DNA of 64,000 nt, taken from Centropus unirufus (Eukaryota > Chordata > Aves > Cuculiformes > Centropidae). The notes under the pieces were generated by a model. It was given only the letters and a program-made list of their open reading frames with translations. It did no database searches and had not been told where the DNA came from. Below, piece by piece: positions 13,301 to 24,800 of this stretch. The translations under genes and the position numbers were made by a program. Every line of letters starts with the position of its first letter. The stretch's first letter is position 1. Where the stretch lies: assembly GCA_013397695.1 (NCBI GenBank), contig VYZI01000236.1, forward strand, positions 930,846 to 994,845, given 5' to 3'.

Positions 13301-16300
13301 ATTAAATTACTACTTTATACATCTTCCCTCACAGGTATGCACTCTACTGATGAACTAGAAAGTTTATCATGGAAACATGTGGTCTCTTCCTGGCAGCTTC
13401 CCTACTAGTCTGGCAGACGTTCATACAATTTTGCACATTTCTTATACCTCAAGATTTTAAACTGAGCTCAATAATTTGGTATTTTAATAAATTGTACTGT
13501 TGATACAACTATGTAATGTTATCTTGACCTCTCCACATAAGTTACTGCAAGCTGTTATTGTGGAATTAAGGCACCATAACAGGGCGAGAATCAAAATTCC
13601 TTACTGAGAACAAAAGAAGCACAAGGTACTCTTCACAAGAAAGACTTCCCAAGTGTCTGGTAAAGGCTGAGCCTACACAGAGTCCTGCTGTTATACCAAC
13701 TGTAGCACTGTTCTCCTATATGTCTTCAAATCACCGTAATTTGGCTCATTTTTATATGCTGCAATAGTTTCAACTAAAAAGAAAAGTTTTGGAACTCATT
13801 AACTCTACTTAATGAATAAAGTACAGAATGTTATAAAGTATTTTGGAAAATACAAGCTGGCATGCTTTTAAAAATGTTGGCTTAATCTCAAACTAGAGCT
13901 CTGAGTTTTTTTCCCACTTTCTGTTGATGTAGAATATAAATGACTTCAGGCAAGCTAGAACATGTTTTATCATCACCATGGCTCTGAAGAATTACACAAA
14001 AGAAAGGAGAAAAGAAATGACAGATTGAATAACACAAAGCAATGTTGTACACTTGATAAGTGGAACCAAATATAAAAAAAACAAAGGTTTGGGTGGAATA
14101 AATGGTTTTTAAAATATACAAAAATGTTCTGACCTAACCGAATATCAGTGTTAATGTACACTCTAAACCACAGAAGTTGGGACATTCTTCATTCCAGCAA
14201 CTCAATTTCTCCCTTTCAAACACAGCTTGGATAAAGACGCTTTTCTAGCATGTTCCACAGGTAAATTTTTTTAAAAAAAATTCCTACAAGTTCCATTACA
14301 TCAGCAAATATACAACATGCTACAGCTGCTTCAGCCATGGAGATGCCATGCCCACACAGATAAATTTAGAGTCCCTGTGCAGATAATCTTAACTTCACAA
14401 TTAGAACACAAAAAGCCCCCAAACCATCACTTTTTGTTTAAGATCTTTACAGTCACACACAAACCTACAGACTTGTTATCAAGCAGTCCATGTCCACCAG
14501 CAGATTTTACCTACACCAAAGGAGATGGGGATGGAAGAGCTACATGCCAAACCATTGATTAGCACCTCCTGTTTACACAGTCCCTCAGCCACCACCTCTA
14601 AGAAAAGAGATGAACGTATGTGAGGCCGCAGCAAGACCTGCAATGCCCTTCTGCCATGCACCTCGCTCACATCACACAGGACTGCAAGAGAAACAAACTT
14701 TGCTCTTAAAGGTCACCAAAGTGTTTTCCTTGCCTCGTTGATGTCCTCTTATTTCTCGTCTTACCTCCCTTTATCACTTTCCCAAAAAACAGAACACGTG
14801 AGGTGGAGGCCCCAGCCCTTTTCCCAAAGGCTTGGAAGGGAAGGAGACTTTGCAGGGGCCAATGAAGAAGGAAAGCAAATCTGTTAGCTTAAGGAAAAAT
14901 GGATGGCTGCAGAGGTGATAAGAGGCCCTCAACAAGGGTCACTGGAGAAGATAGTGAATAGGGCTGGTCTGGGTGAAAATTATGATGGAATAAGAAAGAT
15001 CCATCCACTACAGAACTTCCTGAAATCCTCTGTGTCCTAAAAACACCCTGAGCTCTCCTTATACCTATGTCCCTGTGTCAATACACAGAAAATCTCTGTC
15101 ACTAGTCCCACAGCCAAAGGCAGGCGGCCCTTACAGCTCCTTCTCAACAACTCCTGCCTCCAGAGAGCTGTGGCTGATCCCAGTCCCTTCTTGTCTTCCC
15201 TGCTGTGATCTGCAGAACCCACTCATTTTGCTAGATCAGTATTTATTTCTTTCTACAGGGCTCATAAGTCTCCAGCCCCTCTTGGTTATTAGTACACTGT
15301 CTCATGCCTCAAATGAGAACTTCAGACCAGACTACTGGAACTAATCATATTAAAGAGAAAAATCTGGGAATATAAAAGTCTGAGTTACGAAGAAACTTTA
15401 AAGTACCAAAATACAAGGAGGTTATTTAGATTTCCTGTGTGCTAATGCACTACTCTCTACAGGCTTACTTTGAACCGAGAGAGAATTCAAGGAAAAATGG
15501 AAATCTCTCCCTGGCATAAATTATAGTTTTATTTTTCACCACATCAACTTCAAACAACTTCCCTGCAATTCTTGCATGTTCTTAGTTATAGTGCACCTCA
15601 TTCCAGTTCCTGAGTGCTTTATGTAGTACAGCTATTAACTTCTCATTGTTTAAATCCTGCTTTATTACAGAATTAAACATTCTGATAAAAAGATCAGTGA
15701 GTTAAGCCAACACTGAAATTATGTAAATCACAAAGAATTCCAAAAGGTCGGTACATATTTACTTTGTACTCTTATTTCCATTCATAATAATATCCAGTGT
15801 GATCAACAGTTCTCATCTTCTATCTGCTGTTAATCACAAATAGTGTGCCTGACATCCTGACATCTACCCTGGAAGGCTAAATCAATCAGCGCTGCTTTAA
15901 AACGATGTCTGCATAGAGTCATGGCAACTTGGGAAAGTTTCCTTTGTAAGTCTCACAGTACCCCAGTACCATAGAAACTAGAGAGAGGAAAGAAGTCTCT
16001 CAAGGCATTTTGTCAACGCCCTCAGAGATCTAAGTTTTCATCTACCATGTACTTCTTTTTTTCCACAGCCAGTCCAGTTAGAAATGAGACAACACTGAAA
16101 TCTTGCAGGGCTTACCCTATTTTCCTATTCATGGGCAAAAGCAGTGAAGAAATGCCAAGGCTTGATTTTTTTTGCATTTAACAAAGCAACACGTAGTGCC
16201 ACAGTGCAGCAACATCCTTAACAATTTTCTGCTGAGTCCTAAATTTCATTCCAAGCCAGTAGAGTTGGCTGCTTACAAGACAACCTGGGCTGACAAAGCC

Positions 16301-18039
16301 AGCTCCAATGCACAGATCTGTGTGTAGCAGCCACTGGTGCTCAAGGATGTGCACTGTACTCTCCTGGCAAAGGACGCGCAGGGGGCATTAGGGAAACTGG
16401 GACTGCAAAAAACCCTTCCAGAGACCATGGGGTTTTTTTAACTGGGGGAGGTGAACTATCTGGCAATCTCCTTGTGACTGTCACCTTGGGATAGAAAGCA
16501 AATTTCTTCCAGCCTTTGTAGGCTCACCCTTCCTAAAGTCTACATTTTGGTATACTTCGGATGCCTACTAGTGTGCTAATGGGTATAGTTCGCACATTTT
16601 CAACACAAAATTTGGATCAGAAAATTTTGACACACATCAGGGCCCTCACGGCACTAACAGGATCTGACTCCCCGAGGTCATCAACCCCTGCCCCAGCAAT
16701 GCTGCAGTAGGGCTGGTCTCTAGCAACTCACAGTCTTATCCTGCCTGGACATGGGCCCATATCCCAGCCTGTCCTCATCCCCAAACTCCATCGGCATGCC
16801 TGGCTCCTGGCTGGGGCAGTGGGACAGGCTCTTGCTGTCAAGTCCTGCCCTGATGGACCCACCACGGGGGGACACCGCTGCTGTGTCCAGACAAAATGTG
16901 CCCTTTCAGATGATTCAGAGAAACTCTGACAGCATGCAAGGCAACAAATCTGAAAAACTTAATGTAAGTCAGGGATTTGTATAAGGTGCATTTTGGTTTC
17001 TTCGAGCACTCTAGACCAGACTGCTGCAGGTGAAATGGGAAGCATGGCAAGCAGCTGCAGACCAAGCAGCAGAACATGTTGAATGAACAGCGCATCTTTG
17101 GCAGGGTCATTGGGCTCAGCTCTGGTCATGTCAGCTGGAAGAAGAGCAAAAAGGCAGAAAGAAGGACATCTTAATAATACAGATGACTATCAGCACGAAA
17201 AAGGCCTGTCTTCTGAAGAGACATTGGAAAGATTGAATCAGCTTTATTCAATGCCTTTTTAAAATATGGGCAGAACACAGGGACAAGAAATGATAACAAA
17301 TAACCTAGAAAAAGGGGTTAGGCCTTGTCTGTTTATAAAACAGGGCTGTTCAAAACACTAAAGTGATCCTTTTTCAGATTCTGAAGCTAATTTTAGAAGC
17401 AGGCACTGGAAGCAAAGAATGTGGTAAAATTTTTAAAATAATATATACATTTATAAGAATAACACAATAAAAGAATAAAATCAGCAAAGCAGCAAAATCC
17501 TGTAGGACATGGAGGTAAGTGAAGAAACACAGCAAGTCTCATTCCAGCCAGCTATTTATGTAATCAATTGGGAATAAAACTTGTTTAAAGTGGTAGGAAA
17601 GCTACAGTTTTCCAACTTTGTTTAAGAACTGAATTATAATCGAAGTAATCTCAAAGACGATGATCATAGCCAAGATAAATTAAACCCAAGGATCTTTCCT
17701 TAATGGACTGCCTGAAACACACCTGCATTACTGAAGAACAGAAGGGAGCGAAATGTTACAGTTTACAGAATTGTACATTGAAACTAAGCTCAACCTAACA
17801 TTTACCAATAAGCCAGTTCACTGACTCCGACCATGCCAAATCGAGATGTGATGTTCTTCAGCAGATCACCCGTCACTACTCTCAGATTTCAATTGCGAAT
17901 GCAGCTTAACCAGAAGAAAGAAGAATCACGAAATCTATTAGGCATATGAGTGAAATAGTATAAATGGATTTCCCAGTTGTATTTACCTTATAAAGCCACT
18001 TCTTTGATGCACGACTGTCAGCAAGAGTGTGAGTTCACA
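10393..18039. other. unique sequence, no gene recognised
   Basis: No recognisable coding exon, repeat family or RNA gene. An imperfect AT-rich repeat of AGTATAT/CTAAGTAT words is at 11417-11464. From about 14,300 to 17,100 base composition is somewhat less AT-rich than the surroundings, without CpG enrichment. Confidence 0.55.
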
Positions 18040-18590
18040 GACTGACCTCCTGGCAGCCTCTGCCACCCCTCAAGCCTGCAAGGGACCTGGAGAGGTCATT
18101 TAGCACCTCAGCAACAGGAAGGAATAATGACCCTTGCCTTAAACTTGTAGCATAAATATTTGTTAGATCTGATCTTCAAAAACTCCCATGAAGGAGATTC
18201 CACACCCTGCCTGGCCAATCCAAAGCTCAATTACTTGTAAAATTAGACAGGACTTTCCTAACCATTTAACCTAATCTCTCTCCAGCTGCAGTTCAGCATG
18301 CTGGTTCTTGCTACATCTCCACTGGATGTGGAAAACTGTTTCCCACCACTCTGTAGGACAAATAACACCGTTGAAGATTGTTATCACATCTCTCATCAGT
18401 CTTTGCTTCCCTAGGCTGTAACATTCCAGTTCTTTCACTATTTTCTCACAGACTATGTTTTCTAGATGTCTGATCACCTTTGCTACTCATCTCCTGCCTC
18501 ACTATTAAGTCCTCACTGGAACTGTGGTGTCCAAAATCCCAGGCAGCGCAGTCCCAGTCCCGGACACAGACCCCAAAATCACAACTGCCA
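18040..18590 (-). mobile_element. ancient CR1-type LINE fossil, 3' part
   Basis: Read on the minus strand, this matches the order of blocks in the end of CR1 ORF2 and its 3' UTR as I recall them. The frame at 18271-18477 carries HLENIVCEKIVKELECYSL and then a KQRLMRDVITIFNG block, the counterparts of the CR1 'GLEN..YE.RLKELGLFSLEKRRLRGDMI' region. The plus strand shows the typical old-CR1 words for 'gattccacaccctgcct' and 'ggtgtccaaaatcccaggcag'. It is truncated at the 5' end, as CR1 copies usually are, has several stops and indels, and lacks a clear octamer tail, all signs of great age. The subfamily is uncertain. Confidence 0.8.
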
Positions 18591-19467
18591 AGATATAGCA
18601 TTGTACATCTGCAATACTCCTGTCACGCTTCATTTGTCTTGATTTTGCACAACTTTAATGTGCTATATCCTGTCAAAGTCTTCCTGCTGAAAAGCAGATT
18701 TCTTACGGAAAATACTTAGCATGGGTCTTCAAATAAATATTGTGTGCCCATTCCTCAGTTCAGTAGCATGTATTTGAACAAATATCTGAGAGAGAGATAA
18801 TAAACACCCCCACAATCAATAAGGTTTGAGGGAAATTCCCAAGTTTACTAATTCTAATAAACCCACTAGGCTTTCTCAGATACCTGAAATTGGGAAGACT
18901 TTCAGATTCAACCAGTGGACTCGTTTTCCAGCCTGGGAAATCAGTGGATCCAACACCATAACCTTTCAGCACAGTAAGTACGATGTACAAGGTAAGCATT
19001 ACACAACTGAATAGCAGCAATCAGAAGCATCCCACAGAGCAGATTTTTCTTTACAGGTATGGAAATAAATATAATTGCAATTATTACGAACATTCTGCTC
19101 TAGTTACTATGGTAAAGTCTGACTTCCCAAGCCAGGATCAAAGAAGTTAACACACAGCCAATGGCTTGTTTCACCCATGGTGAGAGGATCAAGCAGACTT
19201 CTGTACAGCACAGAAGGACAGAGAGTGATATAAATGATTTTATGTCGTGCCAATGAACAAGGCAAGTGATTCCAGGCATGTACAAGCTGCCTGCACACAC
19301 TGCCATCGCATGGCAAAACCCCACATGAGCGACAAAGCCCACTGTCAGCTCCCAGTTATAAAAGGAGGCACAATTCTCATTTATCCCAGACCCACGGCTT
19401 TCTGGCACCCACTGTCCCCACGCCGCCCGCCCCTCCAGCCGCATCTCCAAGCAAGAGGAGCCCGGGG
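18591..19467. other. unique sequence leading into GC-rich block
   Basis: AT-rich until about 19,240, after which GC content climbs. Short open frames occur on both strands, including a 116-codon minus-strand frame (19100-19450) that I do not recognise. A strong donor-like AAG/GTAAGC is present near 18,990 on the plus strand, but no convincing exon goes with it. Confidence 0.5.
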
Positions 19468-20055
19468 GATGCAGCTGGATCCCTGTTCCCCGAGGAACCC
19501 CGCTGGGATGCAGCTGGATCCCTGTACCCCGCGGGAAGCCCCGGGGGAATGCAGCTGGATCCCTGTCCCCCGCAGGAAGCCCCGGGGGAATGCAGCTGGA
19601 TCCCTCTTTCCCCGGGAAGCCCCGGGGGGATGCAGCTGGATCCCTCTTTCCCCGGGAAGCCCCGGGGGGATGCAGCTGGATCCCNNNNNNNNNNNNNNNN
19701 NNNNNNNNNNNNNNNNNNNNNNNNNNNNNNNNNNNNNNNNNNNNNNNNNNNNNNNNNNNNNNNNNNNNNNNNNNNNNNNNNNNNNNNNNNNNNNNNNNNN
19801 NNNNNCCCTCTTTCCCCGGGAAGCCCCGGGGGGATGCAGCTGGACCCCCTTTTCCCCCGGGGGGATGCAGCTGGACCCCCTTTTCCCCCGGGGTGCCCCG
19901 GGGGGATGCAGCTGGACCCCCTTTTCCCCCGGGGGGATGCAGTTGGACCTCCCGCTCACCCGGGGAGCCCCGAGGGGATGCAGTTGGACCTCCCGCTCCC
20001 CCGGGGAGCCCCGAGGGGATGCAGCTGGACCCTCCTCTCCCCCAGGGAGCCCTGC
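19468..20055. repeat. GC-rich minisatellite, 41-bp (and 31-bp) units
   Basis: Twelve visible units begin with GATGCAGCTGG or a one-base variant, at 19468, 19507, 19548, 19589, 19629, 19669, 19833, 19864, 19905, 19936, 19977 and 20018. Steps are 39, 41, 41, 40, 40, then 164 across an N gap, then 31, 41, 31, 41, 41. The rest of each unit is C-rich, then CCCCGGGAAGCCCCGGGG-like, so each unit can fold on itself. The 31-bp units lack ten bases from the GTGCCCCGGG segment. Each unit has one E-box: CAGCTG in ten, CAGTTG in two. All frames through the array lack stops, which creates long spurious open frames on both strands (345 and 383 codons). A variable-number tandem repeat is the simplest description. 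Confidence 0.95.
19685..19805. other. assembly gap (121 N) inside the minisatellite
   Basis: The gap lies within the tandem array. The distance between the flanking unit starts (19669 and 19833) is 164, exactly four 41-bp units, so the placeholder keeps the repeat phase. The true copy number is unknown. Confidence 0.99.
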
Positions 20056-20300
20056 TGACCTGCAGGCTGCCGCACGCCGTCCCTCGGCCAGCCGAGCTGC
20101 CCCACCTGCCGCCGGGCTCTGCTCTGCCCCGCGCCAGCTCGAAGGCAGCGGCTCCGCCGGCAGCGCCGCCCCCGCCCGCCCCCCGTCCCGGCGCGGAGGG
20201 TTTGGCCGCTCTGCCGAGCCCGGCGCCCTGCTGCTCCCCTCCTTACGCCCAAAAACCCGCGCTCCTGTCCCAAATAAGGAGTAGGACAGGGTTTTCCTCG
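20056..20300. promoter_or_regulatory. CpG-island-like block, possible promoter
   Basis: Dense in CpG and very GC-rich compared with the CpG-poor rest of the window. It holds overlapping CCGCCC (GC-box, Sp1-type) words near 20165-20185, several GGCGC and GCGCG words, and a perfect CArG box at 20270-20279. No TATA box is evident, which fits CpG-island promoters. I find no convincing first exon, and the direction of any transcription cannot be told. GC-biased expansion next to the minisatellite could also explain the composition. Confidence 0.5.
20270..20279. promoter_or_regulatory. CArG box (SRF site consensus)
   Basis: The sequence CCAAATAAGG matches CC(A/T)6GG exactly, the consensus bound by serum response factor. 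It lies at the edge of the CpG-rich block, just downstream of an E-box array. A perfect CArG match is expected by chance now and then, so function is an inference from its position. Confidence 0.4.
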
Positions 20301-21808
20301 GTGTGGAAGGGCATCCCGACTGCGGGCAGCATCTGGGATTTGCAAGTCTTGATACAGGAGGGGCCAAACAGATTGAAGTAAAGTGGTGATAGAGCATCTT
20401 TTGTTCCAAAAGTGCTTGATTTGCGGAGCTTACTGCAGCACCGGGTGTGATTTGGCCATGCACTTCAGCACTCCTTTTGCACATGAGGTTCCACAATTTC
20501 TGAAGGTCCCAGAGACCTCCAGGAATCCCCACACAACCCTTTCATCCCATTCTGCGATTCTCCCCCCCCCCCCCGCCCAAGCTCAGGTGCAGAAGCCGGT
20601 TTTCCCTGCAAATTTTTATCAGCGCTTGTTACTCAACGCCTTCCTCTTCTTTCCCCATGGGACAGCACATGCCGCAAGGTGTTATCACTAAGGAATAGAT
20701 CTAATCCTGCAGCTGCAGTGTGGACACCTTGAGTAAATCCCTGCCCATCTTCTAGTATTTCTCTTACCACATGAAGGGATGGGATGGCTTTTGCAAACCA
20801 ACCCTCAGTGGCTGCTGTGTCCAGGAGACAGGCTGCTGGGAACGCTTTGCCTTTGGGAGCTGGATGAACAGTCAGTGAGCATAACTTTCAGATGTGGAGA
20901 GGTGTTACCAAAGCCAGGAGCTGGTCTCCTTCACTGCTTCACACAAAATTCAACTGTTACACTCAGGAGAGGTGCGTTAAGCCTGGCACAGGCAAAGCAG
21001 ACCTCAGGGGGCATTCCCCAAAAGTTCTTTATTCACAGGTTGTACCTAGGTAGTGTTCCTCATGCTTCCCCATACATGCCCATGAAGGCCCTGGAAGGAC
21101 ATCAGAGCTGTGCCCATGGGCCCCGTCCTTCTGTGAATGAATACATATGTAGAAAAACGTGAATTAAATAACTTGGAAGAGGGAGCTTTTATCAGACTGA
21201 ATGCCTGGCTAACTAGAGTCTCCGGCTGGCAGGTAGGAATGGGAATGCAGTTTCACTAGCACTCTGCAAATAATAAACATGTTCTCCCAAACTTAACACA
21301 ACACCTTTGTTAGAACGTGGTATGGGTTATAGAAGCCAGTTGTCCCAAACAAAATTCCTTGCCCTCATACTCAAGATCCTGACTCCCTCTGCCGCTGCTG
21401 TTATCAGGAGGTGAGGCCAGCTTGTCTCCTTGAGGCTGAATGTGCCTTTCCAAGACATCATGGTCTACTTGCACAGCAGTACCTATGAGCAGCTCATCTA
21501 TTTTGTAGCCACCGGGTGCACATTACCGAAAGATGTCAGCTTCTCTCTTCCTACAGATCATTCAGGCTTGCCTTATCATCGTGACTGCGTACAAGCTTCT
21601 GTTTGCATAGTTCATCAAGCAGCCAAGAGACGAAACATAACCGACAATATAACCCCACTATGTGTTAACATGTAACCTCTTTTGAGGATTGCAACAGATT
21701 TTTGGGAATGACCAAGGCAGAAATTGTCTGTGCAGCATGGTCACTCACCAAGTTCAAAAAAACATCTTCACATATAACAGGCAGAGCCATCACCTTCTGG
21801 TTAAGTAC
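20301..21808. other. moderate-GC unique sequence
   Basis: No recognised gene. Open frames of 102 codons (20383-20691), 127 codons (20779-21162) and 81 codons (21430-21675) on the plus strand have ordinary amino-acid composition but match no family I know. An acceptor-like CTCTCTTCCTACAG lies at about 21543-21556. Confidence 0.5.
20562..20574. repeat. poly-C run (13 C)
   Basis: A homopolymer of thirteen C, then G and CCC. It is prone to slippage and sequencing error. Confidence 0.95.
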
Positions 21809-21850
21809 AAATAATAAATAAATAAATAAATAAATAAATTAATAAATATT
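21809..21850. repeat. (TAAA)n microsatellite
   Basis: About ten TAAA units with one interruption near the end (TTAATAAATATT). A simple A-rich tetranucleotide; it could be the remnant tail of a retroposed sequence, but no element is recognised next to it. Confidence 0.9.
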
Positions 21851-24800
21851 CAGACCTGCTGTTGTCTGCCTATCCAAACAGAGCAAATGATCAAAAGATG
21901 CTCTCTGTGCTAAATGATATCCCAGAAAGGAGCTATCTGGGAACATCTGAAAGTAACATCTTTGACAGCAATTCCTGGATTCCCACACTCATTCTGACCA
22001 CAACTTTGGAAAACTGAGCAGCTCAGCACTTAAGCAAGATGTATTTCAGTTTGTGATGATGCAGTTTGCTGTCAGTGAATTAATTCATGTACATGAGTGT
22101 TTACATATCTAAAAACACACGTGTGTATTTAGTTTATATATTTTTCTATTTAAAAGAAGATTCTCTAGAAGAGAAATATTTAAGGGATTCGGTGTAATTA
22201 ATAACTTTTAACTATACCATAGACAGAGAACATAAAAGTAAATGGCAGCTCTAAGAAGGCTGAATCTAACTGAATCAATGTTTCTCAATGTGTAGCACCT
22301 CTGGGCCACTGTTTAGAAGAAGAGAATATTTCTATTTACAGCATGAACAATTTCCTGTGATTCATGGCCAATGTATTGTGACTCCTTAAAAACTGAACAT
22401 TTACAAGTTTTGATGAAGCTCTGCTTAACTAATATGTTTCCTGGGAACCAGTTTAGAAACATAATAATGCTACATGTATAAACTTTGCCTTTAACAGAAT
22501 CTTCAATTAATGCTGAAAACCTGCAGTAACACAGCAGTGGTCTCAATCACAACTAGCTATTGTATGACTTAAATCCATCAGTGATGACCCAGGCTTCACT
22601 AATAATTGTTTTGTTCAACTTAACAACAAATGGGTTAAGGAGGTAAGTCTTGTAGCCCATAGGCTGGTCTTGCTAGCAGAAATTATGCACATACGAACAC
22701 AGTCCTCAGTAGATCATATTTTTGCCATTTTGATGTTTATTCACCCATTAAGACTCTCCTACCATTAAATCAAGAAAACCGTGAATATTCAGCTGATTAC
22801 TTATCAAGAATATTTTATATTCTTTCCTAGATGGTGAATCTGAAGAGGGGAAAAAATAACATCCTTAGGTAAAGCATAAAAAAAGGTATGGTGCCTAGTT
22901 GGGCCACGCAAAAGTGAAAGGAAACAAAAATGCACACTAAAATCTATGCATGTATTGTGTCTAAATTAGTAATTTTGAAGTATCTGATACATTCTGATTT
23001 TGATTCAGGTAATCATAAATTGTGTCATCCTCCTATCATGCCATGAAAGCTCTTCATGTCTTTCTTTGTCTCAGGATTCTGTGGTTTCAAATGGAGATTC
23101 TGGTTATTCTACAAACAAATTACATTAGCCAAGTTTGTGTAGATATAAAATACATTTCCTCATGGAAACTCTCAGCCATTACACTATGCTAAATCCATAT
23201 GATATAAATATATTGAAGAGTCAAGCTTTATTGGCTGAGATTAAGAAAGATTCCTTTCAAACCTATTCTTCTGTGTCTATTTTCTCCCTCATGAAATAAG
23301 AATCACATTCTGCAGCCCTTCTTCCTCACTCAAAATTTTTAATTTTACCATTTTTTCTTCAGTGAAGTCTTAAAGGACAGAACCAAGAGGAACATAGTTT
23401 TGCTGTCCTAACTGAAGAGAAATGTTCAGAAAAGGTCTAATGTACATGAATTAACAGTTCTTTATTGCATAGGTCTGTAATGTCTTGCACACTAGTAGCT
23501 TAACTCAGAAGTCTTACATGGGGTGCATATTGGTGTATTAGTATTTGTAGGGCATAGTGTCCTGAGGATGTGAGTCATGGAAGTAGTATGATTCATCATT
23601 GTAGAAATCATATGAAGGTCAATTCTCCCTAGACCCATTTCACCAGCCGCAAATTTCCCTTCTTCCCTCACAGCAGCATCACAGGGCCCACTCTCATGCC
23701 CTTTGGTATGAGCCAAACCAACTGGATGAAGTGATGTGGCATGAAAGACCATTAGTGATGGAGCGTCTTTAAGTTGATAAACCATTCCACATAATGATTA
23801 AAAATGCATATATTTACAATATTTCTAATGTAATACATTGTTCAGACCATGTAATTTGAGATATTTACATCACTCTGTTATTAGCAAGCACACATAAAAT
23901 AGTGACTTTCAAGGTATTGTAGAAGGTTAGGCTGATATACATTCAAGCTTAAGAATATTTTCTGCCAGCTTCAAACATAATTTACAGTTTTCAGGTTTAT
24001 CTGGCCTGAAACTTCAGTGAAATTCTGTGTCTCTGAGTTATTTAGCTTTAGCCATCCCTACAATGAGCCAATAAAGAGTAGAAAGCCAGCCAGGGGCCAG
24101 GAAGCTCAGAGATAAGTGTCGATGCTGAACCAGCTTAATTTGCCCCTATCTATGCTAGATAATCTTCATGGGACCAATGTCACTCCTGGTGAATAACAAT
24201 ATTTCTTTTCACCTCACCGTGTGCCTAATAAATAAAGTGCACTTACACTTCTGATAAACATATGCGTGCCTGGGGATGGCAATACTTAATAACAGTTTAG
24301 GCTATTTTAGGACACTATGGTCAGACCTCACACCCTAACAAGGGTGTGTTCTAGACAACTTTAACCTGTTTATGAAATTCTAATAAATATAGGAGCTGTA
24401 GTAATCACGCCGCTTAGAATTTATGCTATAGAAAACTATCAATGCAAGACATTTACTTACTTTTGCTGTCAGCAACCGCACCACACATGATCTCTGCAAG
24501 ATCAGGTTGTTTTTTAAGGGATAGAAGCTCAACAACTTTATTGCATACCAATGTTTTTGTATTTTAATCCAATTTATATACTTCAGCTTACCACTTGACA
24601 CAGCCAACATTCTGAAATGAATTCTGCATTATCATGATGAGAGTAGGGACTGAGGCTGGGAAAATAAAAACTAGAGCTAATGCATAAGAAATAAACAACT
24701 GGAAAATAGTAGCTGGAGCCCAGGATTTGCAAAACAGAAGTTTCCACAATTCCTGTCATTTAAGCCATTGCTTAAAAAAAGCTTGATGTTTGGAAAGTTT

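Noticed and set aside
19247..20532. Long open frames (345 codons plus strand, 383 codons minus strand, and shorter ones) across the GC-rich block, resembling a Pro/Gly-rich repeat protein
   Set aside because: They are open because the tandem unit has no stop in any frame and the N gap counts as open. Several frames on both strands are equally open, the unit is not a multiple of three, and unit lengths vary (31, 39, 40, 41), so no frame is kept.
16371..21015. The word CAGGGGGCATT occurring near 16,380 and again near 21,008 as a shared regulatory site
   Set aside because: Flanks differ entirely, and two chance copies of a GC-rich 11-mer in moderately GC sequence are unremarkable.
22270..22320. 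TTTCTCAATGTGTAGCACCTCTGGGCCACTG, reminiscent of a hAT-type terminal repeat
   Set aside because: Too short and too loose a match, with no inverted partner or TSD found nearby.
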